From NCBI RefSeq assembly GCF_033115175.1, contig NC_084835.1:26741858-26805857 (forward strand): a stretch of 64,000 nt of DNA, given 5' to 3'. This DNA is from Lepus europaeus. Lineage: Eukaryota > Chordata > Mammalia > Lagomorpha > Leporidae. Under the pieces are notes generated by a model that made no database searches, was not told the DNA's origin, and saw only the letters and a program-made list of their open reading frames with translations. Below, in pieces: positions 12,953 to 24,998 of this stretch. Numbering within the stretch: the stretch's first letter is position 1; each line of letters begins with the position of its first letter. Both the position numbers and the translations under genes were made by a program.

Positions 12953-13276
12953 GGCTGGGGATTGGTGCTGTGGTGCAGTGGGTAAAGCCACTGCCTGCAG
13001 TGCCGTCATCCCATATGGGTGCTGGTTCCAGTCCTGACTACTCCACTTCTGATCCAGTTCTCCTCTATGGCCTGGGAAGCGGTAGAAGATGGCCCAAGTG
13101 CTTGGGCCCCTGCACCTGCATGGGAGACCCAGAAGAAGCTCCCGTCTCCTGGCTTTGGGTAGGCCCAGCTCTGGTCATTGTGGCCATGTGGGGAGTGAAC
13201 CAGTGGATGGAAGACCTCTTTCTCTCTCTCTGCCTCTCTGTAACTCTTTTAAATAAACAAAAAAATCTTAAGAAAC
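12953..13276 (+). mobile_element. Lagomorph C-type SINE, full length
   Basis: Forward copy: GGGGATTGGTGCTGTGGTGC head, CATCCCATATGGGTGC, then TTTCTCTCTCTCTGCCTCTC and an A-rich tail. Confidence 0.92.
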
Positions 13277-13384
13277 CAGGGCTGGGAGTGCTGCTACCGA
13301 CCCTGCACCCCAGTGGAAGGAGGGGACAGTCAATACCAGCTGCTTCCTTTATTACCCACAAGCAAGGTTTCCAGGGCCGCCCTG

Positions 13385-13485
13385 CCTGGTTCTGCCGCTC
13401 ACCAGCTGGGTGACCCTGGGTGGGTTACTTGACCCCTGTGGGACTCAATTTCCTTATCTAGAAAACAGAGGTACCATGGATAGCT
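13385..13485 (+). mobile_element. MIR fragment
   Basis: GGGTGACCCTGGGTGGGTTA followed by CTCAATTTCCTTATCTAGAA matches the MIR core and 3' half. Confidence 0.65.
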
Positions 13486-13696
13486 GCTTCCCAGAGCAGC
13501 TCTGGCTGGCACTGAGCAAACACATCACATCTGCCCCCGGCACTGCCCCAGCCGTGTCAGAGGCACTGCCAAGAGGACAGGGGGCTGGAAGGTCACTGGA
13601 CCCCCATTTCTTTCCACATACAGCATATGTGCCACAGGGGGGCCACAGGAGATGTAAAAGCGACATGGTGATAAAAGTGCTTTGAAAAGAACGCTG

Positions 13697-14022
13697 TTGG
13701 GGCTGGTGCTGCCGCGCAGCAGGTTAGACCACCCCTGTGACGCTGGCATCTCACATGGGTGCCAGTGTGAGTCCTGGCTGTTCCACTTCTGATCCAGCTT
13801 CCTGCTAATGCACACAGGAAAGCAGTGGAGGATGGCCCAAGTGCCTGGGCCCCTGCACCCATGTGGGAGACTTGGAGGCAGCTCCTGGCTCCTGGCTTTG
13901 GTCTGGCCTAGCCCCGGCCGTTGTGGCCCTTTGGAGAATAAACTAGTGGATGGAAGATCTTGCTCTCTGTGCAACTCTACCTTTCAAATAAATTTAAAAT
14001 AATTTTTTTTAAATAAAAAAAA
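13697..14022 (+). mobile_element. Lagomorph C-type SINE
   Basis: Forward copy: GGGGCTGGTGCTGCCGCGC head, CCTGGGCCCCTGCACCC middle, and a TTTCAAATAAATTTAAAA tail. Confidence 0.9.
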
Positions 14023-15009
14023 GCTTTCAAAGCATCAGTGCAAAAAGAGCACAAGGCTGGCTCTCTGGAGCCCCTCCATGCACCTGGTCTTTCCTGGGAC
14101 CCTCCAGCCCCAGAACTGACCACAGGCCCTTTTCTCCTCCACACAGCCTTCTGCTCTCACCACACCTCCGGGCTGTCAGCCCTGGCCTTTGCTCTGCCCC
14201 CAGCAGGTGCTCGGCAGGGGAACGCACCACCAAGGCCCCAGGAAGAATCGCTCATCCCCACCCCCCATGTAAGTTCCGCCTTCTACAAGCATCCTCCACA
14301 CTGAGCTGGGATGACCTGTCACACGCCTGCGGCCCACTCCAGCAGGGAGCACCCACACGCCTAACAAACCCTCCCAGGCCACTGAGCTCACGCTTTGGGG
14401 ACAGCATCCTGACCCACTGGCCTGTTCTAGAGCTGCTGGGGCTTTCCCGAGTGATGGCCAAGTTGTACTGGTGACACTGCACCCAGTAAACAGCTGGCAG
14501 CACCTGGAACGTCTAGGCTTACACACTGAGGGGTGCTAAGGAGCACAGAACGCACAGAACGGCCCCCACAACCAAGGACCATCTGGTCCAGAATGCCAAC
14601 AGGGCTGTGGGAAAGCTCAGGGCTGTTGGGGGGCCGCCTGGCAGGAAGCCACATCTGGGAGACTCACAGGTACCCCCAGTTCTGCAGACTGTTGGTGGCT
14701 CTGCTCACCGTCACACAGCACCAGGGAAACAAAGTCTGTGGAAGGCAGTGGGTAACCTGAAACCAGCGGTGCCGTGGCAATCCCATCCTCCGCACGCACA
14801 CCCCTCTCGGGCTGCCGGGAGCTCCACCCGACATGATACCACCCTCGGCCCAGCCACAGAGGTCTGCACAGACAACCCAGCCAGCAAGGCAAACCGAAGA
14901 TGCAACTCCCAGGCAAGGCCTTCAACAAGTTCACGGGCAACATATGCTATGGCAAACTATGCATGGAACTCAACATGCTCTCTAAAATGCTTGTGTATTC
15001 TTCCTACTT

Positions 15010-15100
15010 GAAAGTAACACACACACACACACACACACACACTCGACCTTCCGTCTGTTGGTTCACTCCCTAAATACCTGCAACAGCCAGGAGCCTTGGT
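15010..15100 (-). mobile_element. SINE 3' fragment with (AC)n
   Basis: An (AC)n run at about 15,015-15,044 is followed by CTTCCGTCTGTTGGTTCACT, the reversed end of a C-type SINE. The rest of the element is absent. Confidence 0.7.
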
Positions 15101-15164
15101 CTCAGTCCTTTCACAGGGGCCCAGGTGCACTCGGTGGAAAGAGGGTGGACAAAGCAAGCCAGGG

Positions 15165-15300
15165 GCACAGAAGCAGCGGGATTATCTGGCGGCCTGGGCC
15201 TGGGTTCCACTTCAGCTCTGCGCCTGCTCACCAGACCTTGCACAATGCCCTTCACCTGCTTGCCCTGCTTGTTTGCCAAATGAAAATAACTCCTGTGAGC
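15165..15300 (+). mobile_element. MIR-like fragment
   Basis: CCTGGGTTCCACTTCAGCTC, ACCAGACCTTGCACAATGCC and TTTGCCAAATGAAAATAAC follow the order of MIR landmarks but are quite diverged. Confidence 0.5.
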
Positions 15301-15401
15301 CAGAACACGGAGGACTTAAGAAAGAACAGCTGCCGGGGAGAAGCCGGCTCTAGTAGCCAATGCCACCACTGACGACTACCCGAGACCCCGGGCAAAAGAC
15401 A

Positions 15402-15712
15402 ACCAGGGGGACAGTGTGGTGGGTTCAGCTGCCACTTGGGACAACAGGATGCCAGTTCAAGTCCGGGTTGTTCCACTTCTGATCCAGCTTCTTGCTAATG
15501 TGCCGCTAAGGCAGCAGGTGATGGTTCAAGTACTCGGGTCACTGCTTCCCACGTCAAAGACCCAGATGGGCTGCTGACTCCTACCTGGTCCAGCCCCGGC
15601 TGTTGTCAGTATTTGGGGAGTGAACCAGTGAATGGAAGCTCTCTATGTCTCCGCCTCTTTCTGTTACTTTGCCTTTTGAATCAATCTTAAAAAAAAAAAA
15701 AAAAAAAAAGCC
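15402..15712 (+). mobile_element. Lagomorph C-type SINE
   Basis: Forward copy: CAGTGTGGTGGGTTCAGC head, GCCAGTTCAAGTCCGG B-box, and a CTTAAAAAAAAAA tail of about 20 A. Confidence 0.85.
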
Positions 15713-16198
15713 TTAAGAAAATAAAGACACCTGGAAGTTGTGCAGGTCCAGCCCACCCACTGGCCAGTCACAGCCCACGCGGCCCTCACCTCAGCAGGTG
15801 AAAACACAAGAAAGGGAGAGAGAGAGGAAGGCGACTGCAGTGTCTGCTCCAGCCTGCTCTGATGCACGCTGAGTCGGAATTCACACTGACCTTGCTGTTG
15901 GATTACAGTGCCTCCCGCCCCCCAATCCGCACTCTAGGAAGAAGGCCAAAGGTAGAGAGGGCAGTGTTTAACCCAGCCCAGAAAATGAGTAACTGAAGCT
16001 CCTGTGAAACGTCCTTCAACGGGACCCCCAAATGCAAATACTCTGATGGTGACAAGGACGACCTCGTCCCCAGCCACACCCACAGAGGGCCCAACACTGA
16101 CCTGGCTCCCTAAGAGGTACTGGGATCCCTACAGCCCCATGGAAGAGAAAGGATCACCCCACCACCCTGAGGGCCTGCTCAGACTCAATCTGGGACGT

Positions 16199-16213
16199 GG
16201 GGGGGGGGGGGGA
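16199..16213. repeat. Poly(G) run
   Basis: An uninterrupted G tract immediately precedes the reversed SINE at 16,226. It is length-unstable and could form a quadruplex. Confidence 0.9.
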
Positions 16214-16225
16214 GTGGGTCCTGCT

Positions 16226-16542
16226 ATTTTTTTTTTTTTAAGATTTTATTTATTTATTTATTTGAAAGACAGAGTTGCAGAGAGAGGTAGAGACAGAGAG
16301 AGAGGTCACTCCCCAGATGGCCGCAACAGCCAAAGCTGCACTAATCCGAAGCCAGAGCTCCTTCTGCGTTTCCCATGTGGGTGCCAGGGCCCAAAGACTT
16401 GGGCCATCCTCCACTGCTTTCCCGCACCATAGCAGAGAGCTGGATCAGAAGAGGAGCAGCCCGGACTAGAACTGGCGCCCAAATGGGATGCTGGCGCTTT
16501 AGGCTAGGGTGTTAACCTACTGTGCCACAGTGCCAGCCCCAA
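16226..16542 (-). mobile_element. Lagomorph C-type SINE, full length
   Basis: Reversed copy: TTTAAGATTTTATTTATTTA, GAAAGACAGAGTTGCAGAG, ending GTGCCACAGTGCCAGCCCC. It is nearly complete. Confidence 0.92.
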
Positions 16543-18475
16543 TCCTGCTATTTTTAACCACTTGTAAAAATCCTTCAACTCTGAACTTCTTCATGCAACT
16601 GTGACACCAACTGCCAGAGATTTTAAACGGATCATTAAAGCAGCAGAGGCTCCATGGGCCCCTACAGGGCCATGCTTGGCCAGCAGAGGTATTTAAGTCT
16701 GAGAAACCCATTTGGTGGAGTTACTCAGATCGTCCCCTAATTCAGACAGCTCTCTCCTGACGTGAAGTTTCAGCATCAATAAGATAGAGCATCATGATGG
16801 AGAAACGCTACCAAATATATCAGTGCTTAGAAACTCTGAAGAGCTTTCTAAAAACACAGACCCTGAACCAGTCTCACATGACCTGCACCTCTCTGGCCTG
16901 GGACAGAGAGGCGGCTCTCCCTTTGCCTGGGCTGGCCCTCTAGAGGAAGGAAAGGACACTGACAGGTGCTGGTGCATGTTGGGACAGGTGTCTTGATTCA
17001 CAAGCTCCATTTCCAACTGTGCCACCCCTGGATCTCGCTGTTTTACCAGGAGGGGCTGACCGCTGGGTGGCAGTTACTGGGCATCAGGGCATTCAGAGGA
17101 TCCTGAAGCACCACCACCCACTGCAGGGATCACTTACTGACTGTGGGAGGAAAACACACCCCTTTCAAGGGAGAGGTCCCCCTCCAACAGCGAGGACTCG
17201 CCCTTGTCACGGGCCTCCCAGTGGGATGCAACCCGAAACCCAGGGCGCTGCTTATGCACTATTCTTGCTGCAAAAAAAAAAAAAAAAAAAAAGGCTGTCT
17301 GACTCTGATTGCTCCAGCAGACCAAACACAGGAAACAGCTCAGATACCACAACAGGGAAACACCCAGACAACCCCGGGGCACGCGACAGGCTGCGGCACC
17401 AGCCGGGACGCCTCCAGTGTGCAGCTCGACTGGAGCACGGTGCTGAAAACCTCAGCCACAGAAGACTTAAGACCTCTGGGGACACGTGACTACGGACTGG
17501 ATATTAAATGCCGTTACAGATTGATTATTATTCATTTTCCTAGGTCTTCCTTGTCGAAGATGGTGCTTATGAGACTTAGCTGACAGGAAACATCACAGAA
17601 GCTCTTAACTGACGTTCAGATCCCATGGCTAGGTGCACTGGTTTGTGATTTTACTTTGGGCTACAGGAACAAAACTATCACTTCTCAGTGCCAGCATTGT
17701 TTCCGTAAAACACTGACCCATTTCTCCCAGCTGGCTGGTCCCCACAGCTGTGACATGAACATAGGCTGATTCACCCCAGCTTTCCACACACTTGCTCCTG
17801 TCTGCACCTGCGCCCAAAGCCCTGCTGTGCAGGGTGAAGGTGGCCTGACTTTGCTCTGCACTCACGTGTCCTGAGAGCAAACACCCTCCACTGCCAACAC
17901 ACACACACACACAGGCCCACGCTGGCCTGGGGCTCACGGCGGCGGCGACTGCACAGCTCCCCGGCTGTGTGGGGTGCTCCAGGCCCGCCCGGCCCTGCTC
18001 TGCCGCCACTCCAGTCTGTTCCCCGTGGGTCAGGACAGAGCCCCTGGACACACAGTGCTTCTCCAGACACCCGTGGGTCGCTTCTGTTGACTCCCCGGGG
18101 AGCCCAGGGTGGGAAGCACCTTTGCAAGATTGCTGTTTCTGCCTGCACAGGGAGGCCCCTCAGCCTCTGGGAAGCCCACTGGACTGACAGGGCGAGGCTG
18201 GCAGGGGGACATGCCTGGGGACCCAGGGCCTGTAGCGGGCTCATGGAGCTGAGAGAGGCCACATGGCTGGCCTCACGCACTACCACTCTCTGGCCTGAGC
18301 TAGCCTGTGGTCCCCCTCCCCGCCCCAAGGAAGACATCTACCAGAAACTGAAGGAGAAATCCTTGTGCAAACCAGATGCTCCTGAGACATCTTCCTCCAG
18401 GACAATCCGCCCCCATCTCGACAAACAAACAAAAACCCAAGCAACGGATAAGTTGGGGCTTCTGAACAGAAATAA

Positions 18476-18710
18476 GGGGGCCAGCACCTTGGCACATGGC
18501 CTAAACCACCGTTTGTGATGCTGGCCTCCCATATGCATCCCATGTTGGAGCACCGGCTTGAGTCCCGGCTGCTCTGCTTCGAACCCAGCTCCCTGCTAAT
18601 GCACCTGGCCAGGACGGGAGTGCTGGTGGCTGGCTCTGGCCTGGCCCAGCCCAGGCTGCTGCAGGAATCTGGGGAATGAACCAGTGGATGGACCGATCTC
18701 TCGTCTGTCC
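18476..18710 (+). mobile_element. Lagomorph C-type SINE, truncated
   Basis: Forward copy: GGGGGCCAGCACCTTGGCAC head and a GAATGAACCAGTGGATGG block. The pyrimidine run and A tail are lost. Confidence 0.75.
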
Positions 18711-20205
18711 CCGAGCAGTCCCCATCATCAGAACCAGGACGTTCCGAGTAAGCACTGAGTGCACGGCTCAGGGGACGCAGTCCTGGACCAGGACAACTGG
18801 GACCTCAGCGGGGACAGGCCTGGCACTTACTGACTGCCATCTCGAACTGCTGGAAGGAGACATCGGCGGGATTGGCGGAGGCGGCAGAGGCCTTATCTTC
18901 ACACACCATGAGCTCCCCTTCGAGGGCTTGTCAGGGAGCTGCTCCGTCCCACAGCCTGCCCTGTGCCCAGGGGACCGAAAACCAAGGACAGAGCCAAACG
19001 GCTCACAGATGGCTTCCCCTAGGCCACCTCCACCCCTCTCCTTTGTCCCAGCAAAGCCCATTCGAAGGTGCCAAGCAGCTCCCTAAAGATCCCCGTCTCT
19101 TCCCAGCAGTTCCAAAGGGAAAAGCCCACGGTTCCTGGTCGAGAGCACCAAGGAGTCTGGGGGGAAGAAAGGCACTTCCAGGATCCTCCTGTCCAGTCCC
19201 CGCAGTCCCGGCACCTCGGCCTGCTCTGTCCTCTTCCAGGTGGGCGGATGAAGCTCCCGCTCTCACCTCCAGCCCAGTACTGGGGCAGACACAGCGCCAG
19301 CATTCCCAGCTCTCGCCCTGTCACTCGCACCCCACGCCGTCCCAGGCCCTGCCAGCTGGTTCCACAAGTTCTGTCCGCACTGTGCACAGAAAATGCCACG
19401 GTGGGAGTGGCACTGGTGCTCACACTGAAGACCAAGTAAAGAAGCGAGCGAGCCCCTATAAACTCGCAGGGCCAGTGTCACCCCTTGGACACGGGTGGCT
19501 CGGCACACTCAGCCGGGAGCCCTGTCACAGTCACATTTCCCTCTCCAGTCACAGGGACACGCCAGGCCATCAGCAGAGCTTGGCTAAGAAATCCCAAGTT
19601 GAGAAACAAAATACAAGTTAAACCCACAGTTCCTTTGCAGAGAAAGGAAGGCTGGCTGTCCAGGGTGGAGAGGAGGGGGCGCGGAGAGGAGACCACTCAG
19701 AAGGCCTTGAACACCCCCACACACTCACACGAGTGACCAGCTATCACAGCTAAGCTGTCACAAACCCGTGCTGTGGGAACAAGTGGGTATTTGTTCAGAA
19801 AACAGCAAGGCGGGTAGGTGGTGGCTAACCTACACAGCTGTGCACTTACTGCGAGACTTATCAACGCCAGGGCCACCTCCAGCCCGAGAGAACTACAGAC
19901 AAGCACCGTGGCCCTGCGCAGGTGCGCAGCTGCCGGAGCTGCCGGGACCGCAGGAGCACACCTTCTGCAGGAACTCCTCACAGAGGCTTTGAGAACAAGT
20001 CATTTGTGGAATTAACGCTTCTGCACAGACAGCGATAACCTACCCTTCCCCCAAAAGGCAATCCCAGGGACACCCCCAGAGCCACACGGCACCCACCGTG
20101 TCCGTACCTTAATAGGGGAGGGGTGTGTGCGGGAAGAAAACAACCCGGCCACGTGCCCCATGGCACACACGACAGGGTGGGGCTCCTAGTATTCCAGAAA
20201 GGCCA

Positions 20206-20220
20206 CGGGGGGGGGGGGGC
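20206..20220. repeat. Poly(G) run
   Basis: An uninterrupted G tract in STIMATE intron 1, about 1 kb downstream of exon 1. Confidence 0.9.
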
Positions 20221-20819
20221 TTCCTTCGCCACAGAACTCCCAAGGGAGTGAACTGAACACCCTGGGGCCTCCCCAGATACTCTGAGCCTGGGTCTCCATT
20301 AAGCCACTCCGGAAAGGAGGGAAACTTTCAGTATCAATAATCGAAGTGGGCTGGGAAAGCGAACAGCGCGGGAAGCCGGGGATGCCTGCAGTCCATTAGG
20401 AGAGCTGACACAGGTGGGCCTGCCAGGGCAGACAGGCGAGGAAGGCACGGGATGTGGGAGACAGGGAAGCCCGGGCGGGTCTCGCTCCTACCAAAGGGAA
20501 AACAGAGCTGCGGGCGCGGGGAGCAGGGCCACAGGTGTGTGCGCAGGTGAGGGGCACCGCAAGCCGGACTGCAGGGCGCTGGGCTCCAGGGGCTGCGAGC
20601 GAGCGAGGCGAGGGAGCAGGACTTAACCCAGCTCGGAGGTGGCCAGTGCGTGCAGAGTGAAGGTGTGGAAAGCAGCCCAGCACCTGACTGGGGGCTTACA
20701 CAAGCGAGGGGACCCCTCGGGGGACACGGCTCCGGGCTGCAGGGGGGCTTCGCCTTAATTCGCGAGAACGAGGTGGGAGGGGCGAGTCCCAGGCAAGCAT
20801 CTCGGAGATAAAGAGCAGA

Positions 20820-21600
20820 GGGGCGCGGACCTCTTCGGTGGGTGCCGCAGCGACCCGACGAGCGGCTGAGGACCCCGGGGCCGGGGGTCGCCGCCTCCCA
20901 CCCCCCTACCCCCCCAGCTGGGAACGCCCAGGGGCTCGCGGGGCGAGGAAGGCGCCTCTGCCTGAGCGCCGGGGATCCCAGGCCCAAACTGTGCGGCCAG
21001 GAGGGTCCCCGCAGCTGGGCTGGGCGCAAGGCTCGCCGTGCAGGGCCTGCGGAGGGGCGGGGGTCCCGGACTCACGCATCAACGTGCTGAAGGCCACGAC
21101 GCCGAGCAGCCCCTGCAGGAAGATGCCGAAACTGTGCATGAGTGCGCCGCTCTCGCAGCGGCCCGCCCCGGCCGCCGCCGTGGAGGGCGGCCCGCCCGGC
21201 AGCCCGCGGCTCGCGTTCCCGAATGGGCCCTGCATGGCGGGCCTGGCGGCGGGGGCGCGGGGCGCCGCGGCCCGCCCGGCCTCGCTGCCTGCCGGGGCCG
21301 CGCCGCCGAGCCGAAGCCGGGAGCCCGAGCCGGGAGCCGGCACCTCCTCCCCGCGGCCGACTCGGCGCCGCGCGTAACCCGACGTCTGAGATCGCAGCGC
21401 CGGATTGGCCCGGCGCGGCGCGGGGGGCGGGCCCAGGCGTCCGAGTCTCTCCGAGGGGCGGGGCTCCGGCGCGGGCCCGGGGGCGGGGCCGCGAGTGAGT
21501 GCTCGCAGGTGCGACCGACCAGGTGAGCTGGGCCGCGCAGCAGGAACGAGAGCCGGAGGACCCGGAGCTGCGAATCGGGGGTTCGGGAGAAGGCACGGCG
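20820..21600. promoter_or_regulatory. STIMATE: STIMATE CpG-island promoter region
   Basis: CpG dinucleotides are dense here while neighbouring sequence is depleted. The island spans the first coding exon and about 350 bp upstream of it on the minus strand. GC-box-like sites (GGGGCGGGGC near 21,455 and GGGGGCGGGGCC near 21,480) lie upstream of the start codon. No TATA box is evident, as is usual for a broad housekeeping promoter. The transcription start cannot be fixed by reading. Confidence 0.8.
21076..21235 (-). CDS. STIMATE: STIMATE coding exon 1 (N-terminus, 53 residues)
   Basis: STIMATE (TMEM110) is a multi-pass endoplasmic-reticulum protein that supports STIM1 at ER-plasma membrane junctions and so promotes store-operated calcium entry. 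The exon encodes a Gly/Pro/Ala-rich N-terminus ([11 protein letters not shown]...) and then the start of the first membrane segment ([20 protein letters not shown]), as I remember the human protein. It ends in phase 1 at a C|GTGAGT donor, so the next codon is completed by exon 2, which lies left of the window. The start codon is the ATG at 21,233-21,235. NAS at residues 7-9 is an N-glycosylation motif. Only this exon of the gene is present. Confidence 0.92.
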
Positions 21601-21644
21601 CTGTGCGGCTCATGTTCCCTCCCATGCAGCTCCCTTAATACCGA

Positions 21645-21720
21645 TTGAGATTCCACCCTCGGAGATTCGGATTCAGTAGTTCTGGATGGAGCCCAGTCGG
21701 TTCTGAAACAGGTGGCCGCG
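21645..21720. mobile_element. MER5-like fragment
   Basis: GATTCAGTAGTTCTGGATGG resembles the internal part of MER5-type hAT elements. The fragment is short and the assignment weak. Confidence 0.3.
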
Positions 21721-22570
21721 CCGGACAATCCAGGACTGCGCGCAGGCACCTTGCTTCCGAGCAGACGCTTGGCGTCCGCGGACATCCGTGCCCAAGGCCC
21801 CTCTTAGATTCCTTCCTCAAAGTCCCGAGTCGCCCTTCCCCGACGCCCCCACCGCTGTCCCGCACCCTCACTTAAATGGTCCAATCGGTCCAATCGCTTC
21901 TGTTTAGACACGTAGCACACTTCGAACGTGATCCACAAAGGCTCGAGCGAGCGGCTGGCACCTGTGGGTCTCCAGCGTCCCCCTGCCCACCACTCACAGC
22001 CGCTCCCACCCTCACCACTGTGTGGAACCTGCCCTCTGCCTCCACCAGGGCTGCCAGCCCCCACTACACTTCGTGTAGGTGCTGCACGGCCCCTGACCAG
22101 AGAGTGGACACGTGGCACCACGCCGATGACACTGGGCTCCACCTGTTGAACAATAAATACCATCTCTAGGGAAAACTTTCCCACTAAGGCAACCCTAAGA
22201 AATTCCACCAGAGGGTCAGATGCCAGCCCCAAATGTTCTCAGTTAACACGGACAGGAACCTGACTATCGAGACCAAGGACGTAAGTCTGCAGCCTTGGCT
22301 CACACTTTGACCCCTGTGTACCTCCGCGCATGGGGGCTGCCCCGTGACCGCTGTGCGCGCTTCAGGGCCTACCTCGCGTCGATGTTCCCACATTCCCTGG
22401 CGGGTGCTGTTCCACTGGAACCTTTCACACTACCCAAGCAGACGGCCGTCCGGACACGCGTCCCCCTGCAGGCTGCGTGTGAGCTGCCCAAGGGCACAAA
22501 GTGATGATCTATGCTTGAATCCAAGAATCTTCTGACAAAGGGAACATGCAACAAGATATTTTGAAGTTTC
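21721..22570. other. Intergenic gap between STIMATE and SFMBT1
   Basis: Unique-looking sequence separates the STIMATE CpG island from the possible distal 3' end of SFMBT1. No coding exon, RNA gene or clear repeat is supported. If the distal poly(A) site is used, the two genes are only about 1.3 kb apart. Confidence 0.5.
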
Positions 22571-22578
22571 AATTGAAT

Positions 22579-22584
22579 TTTAAT
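22579..22584 (-). terminator. SFMBT1: Candidate distal poly(A) signal of SFMBT1
   Basis: On the minus strand ATTAAA lies at this position and is followed about 25-35 nt later by the U/G-rich text CTTGTTGCATGTTCC. It is the last plausible signal before the STIMATE promoter. A variant hexamer in A/T-rich DNA is weak evidence alone. Confidence 0.3.
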
Positions 22585-24337
22585 GTATAAAATTTAAAAC
22601 TCTTCACAAGTATTGACCGTGGCAAATACAGAAAATCAGGTTAGCCAACCGGCGAAGGAAAATTCTTTAATTGCTGTCTTTAAAAGCCTGAGGGCTCTGG
22701 GTGAGGAGAGCACGTTCACAAGGAACCGGCGGCATGCCAGGCTCCAGGAAGAGATGGCCGTGGCGGGCACAGAGGGCCACAGGCAGCTCCGAGGGTCGCC
22801 ACCAACACCGCGCTTCCGATTCCCTCAGGCCTGCAGAGGAACCAAATGCAGGATGCCCAACTCCAGCAGCAAGGCTGCTGGGGGAACTCCTGCCCTCCCC
22901 GCTGCTCTAAACCGGGATTAAAGGGCACCCAGACCCAGGGGGAAAGATGGCCAGAAAGGGGCTCAAACTCCGCATCTTCCAAAGACTGCATTCTGGCCAG
23001 CTGCCTGCTTCCTGTCCAGTCAGCAGAAATGAGGCTGAATGGAGCATAAGACCTGGTTTTTGGTTTCTCACAACCGCTTACAACTGCCATTATATACAGG
23101 TTTTCAATTTTAATTTACAAAACAAAAACAAAAACAAGAATTATTCTTCCTCCCGAATAATTTTCTTTAGTCCTTTAAAGTGATGCCGTTGAGCTTGATG
23201 GAAGTTATCTTCATGGGTTTTCCTGTGCCTCTGCCTCCTTGAGAGTACTCTATCTCCAGTGACTTGTGAAATTAAGGGGGAAACAGCAAGCAGGAAGGGG
23301 ACAATGCAATGAGCATTTCATTTGTTCCAAACAAGCATCTTAAAAAAAAAAAAAAAGGCAAAATACATTCAACAAAGTGCATCAATTCCAACAAGTTAGT
23401 GTTAGACAGAAGCCCTGGACTGTGTTGGAAGCCCTCCCCAGCAGGCCTCTGATTGTCTTGTTTTGAATATAGTTATGTTGAGCATACTGATTATCCAAGA
23501 ATATTCAACCAAAGAAAGGAGGAGAGGGGGGAAGGAACGGGCACTGCAGCATTCACATGGCCTCCCCCAGACTCGCACAACAACAAGGGCTGTCCAGCTG
23601 GACTCCGCCCCAGCCGTGGGGCATCTGCTCTGTGACTTGATTTGCCCCTAGAGCCAGAGCCTGCCCCTGGCCTTGCTGCACTACTGGACCTTTATTCTGC
23701 CAAGCCGGACGTGCAGTTGGATGGCATCAGGGCTGAGTCCCTGCACACCCTAAGCATAGGCACCCAACAGGCAACAGTGCCACACCAGTCAGAGAAGCAA
23801 CGGGAGCCCCTCGATCCCACGGCGCAGCTCCACTCTGCTGCTGGTGACGCCGCGGCTTCTTTCCTTCCAAAGCAGTCCTTCTGTGATTGACCCAACCAAA
23901 GCCCCAAGCGGACAGGGTTTGAGGCCGGCTTCTCCATCCCCAGACCCTCCTCTTGGTGTTGCTGGTTCTTGTGAACGTCAGACTTCTTGAACACAGGCCA
24001 TTACTACTGCCCCCATCACCACCACCACAAGGCTGCCGTTGTGGCCTGGAACATGCACTGGGCAAAACACCCCAAGGGACTGGGCTTACAGGGTAGGATT
24101 CTTGGGCCCAAACCCCAAGTCCCTTGTAGCTTATTTGGATAAGAAGGAATTTCCAAAGTACACCCACTCTCACATAAGGGATGAGAGTCATCAAAAGTTC
24201 GCAAGCAGAACATTTAGCGTGAATAGTCGGGAAGATGTGCCACTGCAGGAAGTTGACTTCTTTCTTGCAGTTTCTCAGCCAAAGCCATAGCCACAACTGT
24301 AAAGGGGGCCTAGGCCCAAAGGTTTTAAAAAAATGAG

Positions 24338-24628
24338 CACCTGGGGGCTGCCACCTGCAGTGCTGACATCCCATATGGGCGCTAGTTTGGGACCCAGCTG
24401 TTCCACTTCCTATCCAGCTCCCTGCTGTGGCCTGGGAAAGCAGCAGCAGATGGCCCAAGTCCCTGTGGGAGACCCAGAAAAAGCTCCTGGCTCCTGGTTT
24501 CAGCAGCTCCAGCTGTTGCAGCCAATTGAGGAGTGAACCAGCAGATGGAAGATCTCTCTCTCTCTCTCTCCTTTTCTCTCTCTGTAACTCTGACTTTAAA
24601 ATAATAAAATAAATCTTAAAAAAAAAAG
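24338..24628 (+). mobile_element. Lagomorph C-type SINE
   Basis: Forward copy lacking the extreme head (starts GGGGGCTGCCACCTGCAG), with (TC)n and AAATAAATC tail. GAGCACCTG occurs just before it and again after the next SINE, so the second SINE landed at its A-tail/target-duplication junction. Confidence 0.88.
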
Positions 24629-24998
24629 GAGCGGCTGGCGCCGCTGCTCACTGGGCTAATCCTCCGCCTTGCGGTGCCAGCACACCGGGGTCTAGTCCCG
24701 GTCGGGGCAATAGGTTCTGTCCCGGTTGCCCCTCTTCCAGGCCAGCTCTCTGCTATGGCCCAGGAGTGCAGTGGAGGATGGCCCAAGTGCTTGGGCCCTG
24801 CACCCCATGGGAGACCAGGAGAAGCACCTGGCTCCTGCCTTCAGATCAGCGCGATGCACTGGCTGCAGTGTGCTGGCTGCAGTGTGCCGGCCGCAGCAGC
24901 CATTGGAGGGTGAACCAACGGCAAAAAGAAGACCTTTCTCTCTGTCTCTCTCACTGTCCACTCTGCCTGTCAAAAAAATAAATTAAAAAAAAAGGAGC
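24629..24998 (+). mobile_element. Lagomorph C-type SINE stacked on the previous copy
   Basis: Forward copy: GGCTGGCGCCGCTGCTCAC head, CCTCCGCCTTGCGGTGCC, and a CACTGTCCACTCTGCCTGTC end with A tail. AAAAAAAGGAGC flanks it on both sides as a target-site duplication within the earlier element's tail. Confidence 0.92.

Larger units (their letters stand above)
1..21075 (-). other. STIMATE: STIMATE intron 1 (part)
   Basis: This stretch lies downstream of the donor site of STIMATE coding exon 1 on the minus strand and continues off the left edge. I find no STIMATE exon 2 (expected to start with the residues after the first membrane segment), so the whole stretch is read as intron. It holds the SINEs and old repeats listed separately. 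Between them (about 721-1820, 2080-3640, 8900-9640, 9850-10,520, 10,840-12,950, 14,030-15,000, 16,545-18,475 and 18,705-20,800) I see only unique-looking sequence without supported genes. Long open frames here overlap SINEs or GC-rich sequence and resemble no protein I know. Confidence 0.8.

Noticed and set aside
20334..21029. A 231-codon minus-strand open frame rich in Pro/Ala/Arg
   Set aside because: It lies at the GC-rich STIMATE promoter and intron start, where stop codons are rare by composition. No domain is recognisable.
20906..21785. Long minus-strand frames (about 240 codons) across the STIMATE start
   Set aside because: One frame extends STIMATE upstream of its ATG through the 5' UTR; the other is out of frame. 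Both reflect CpG-island composition.
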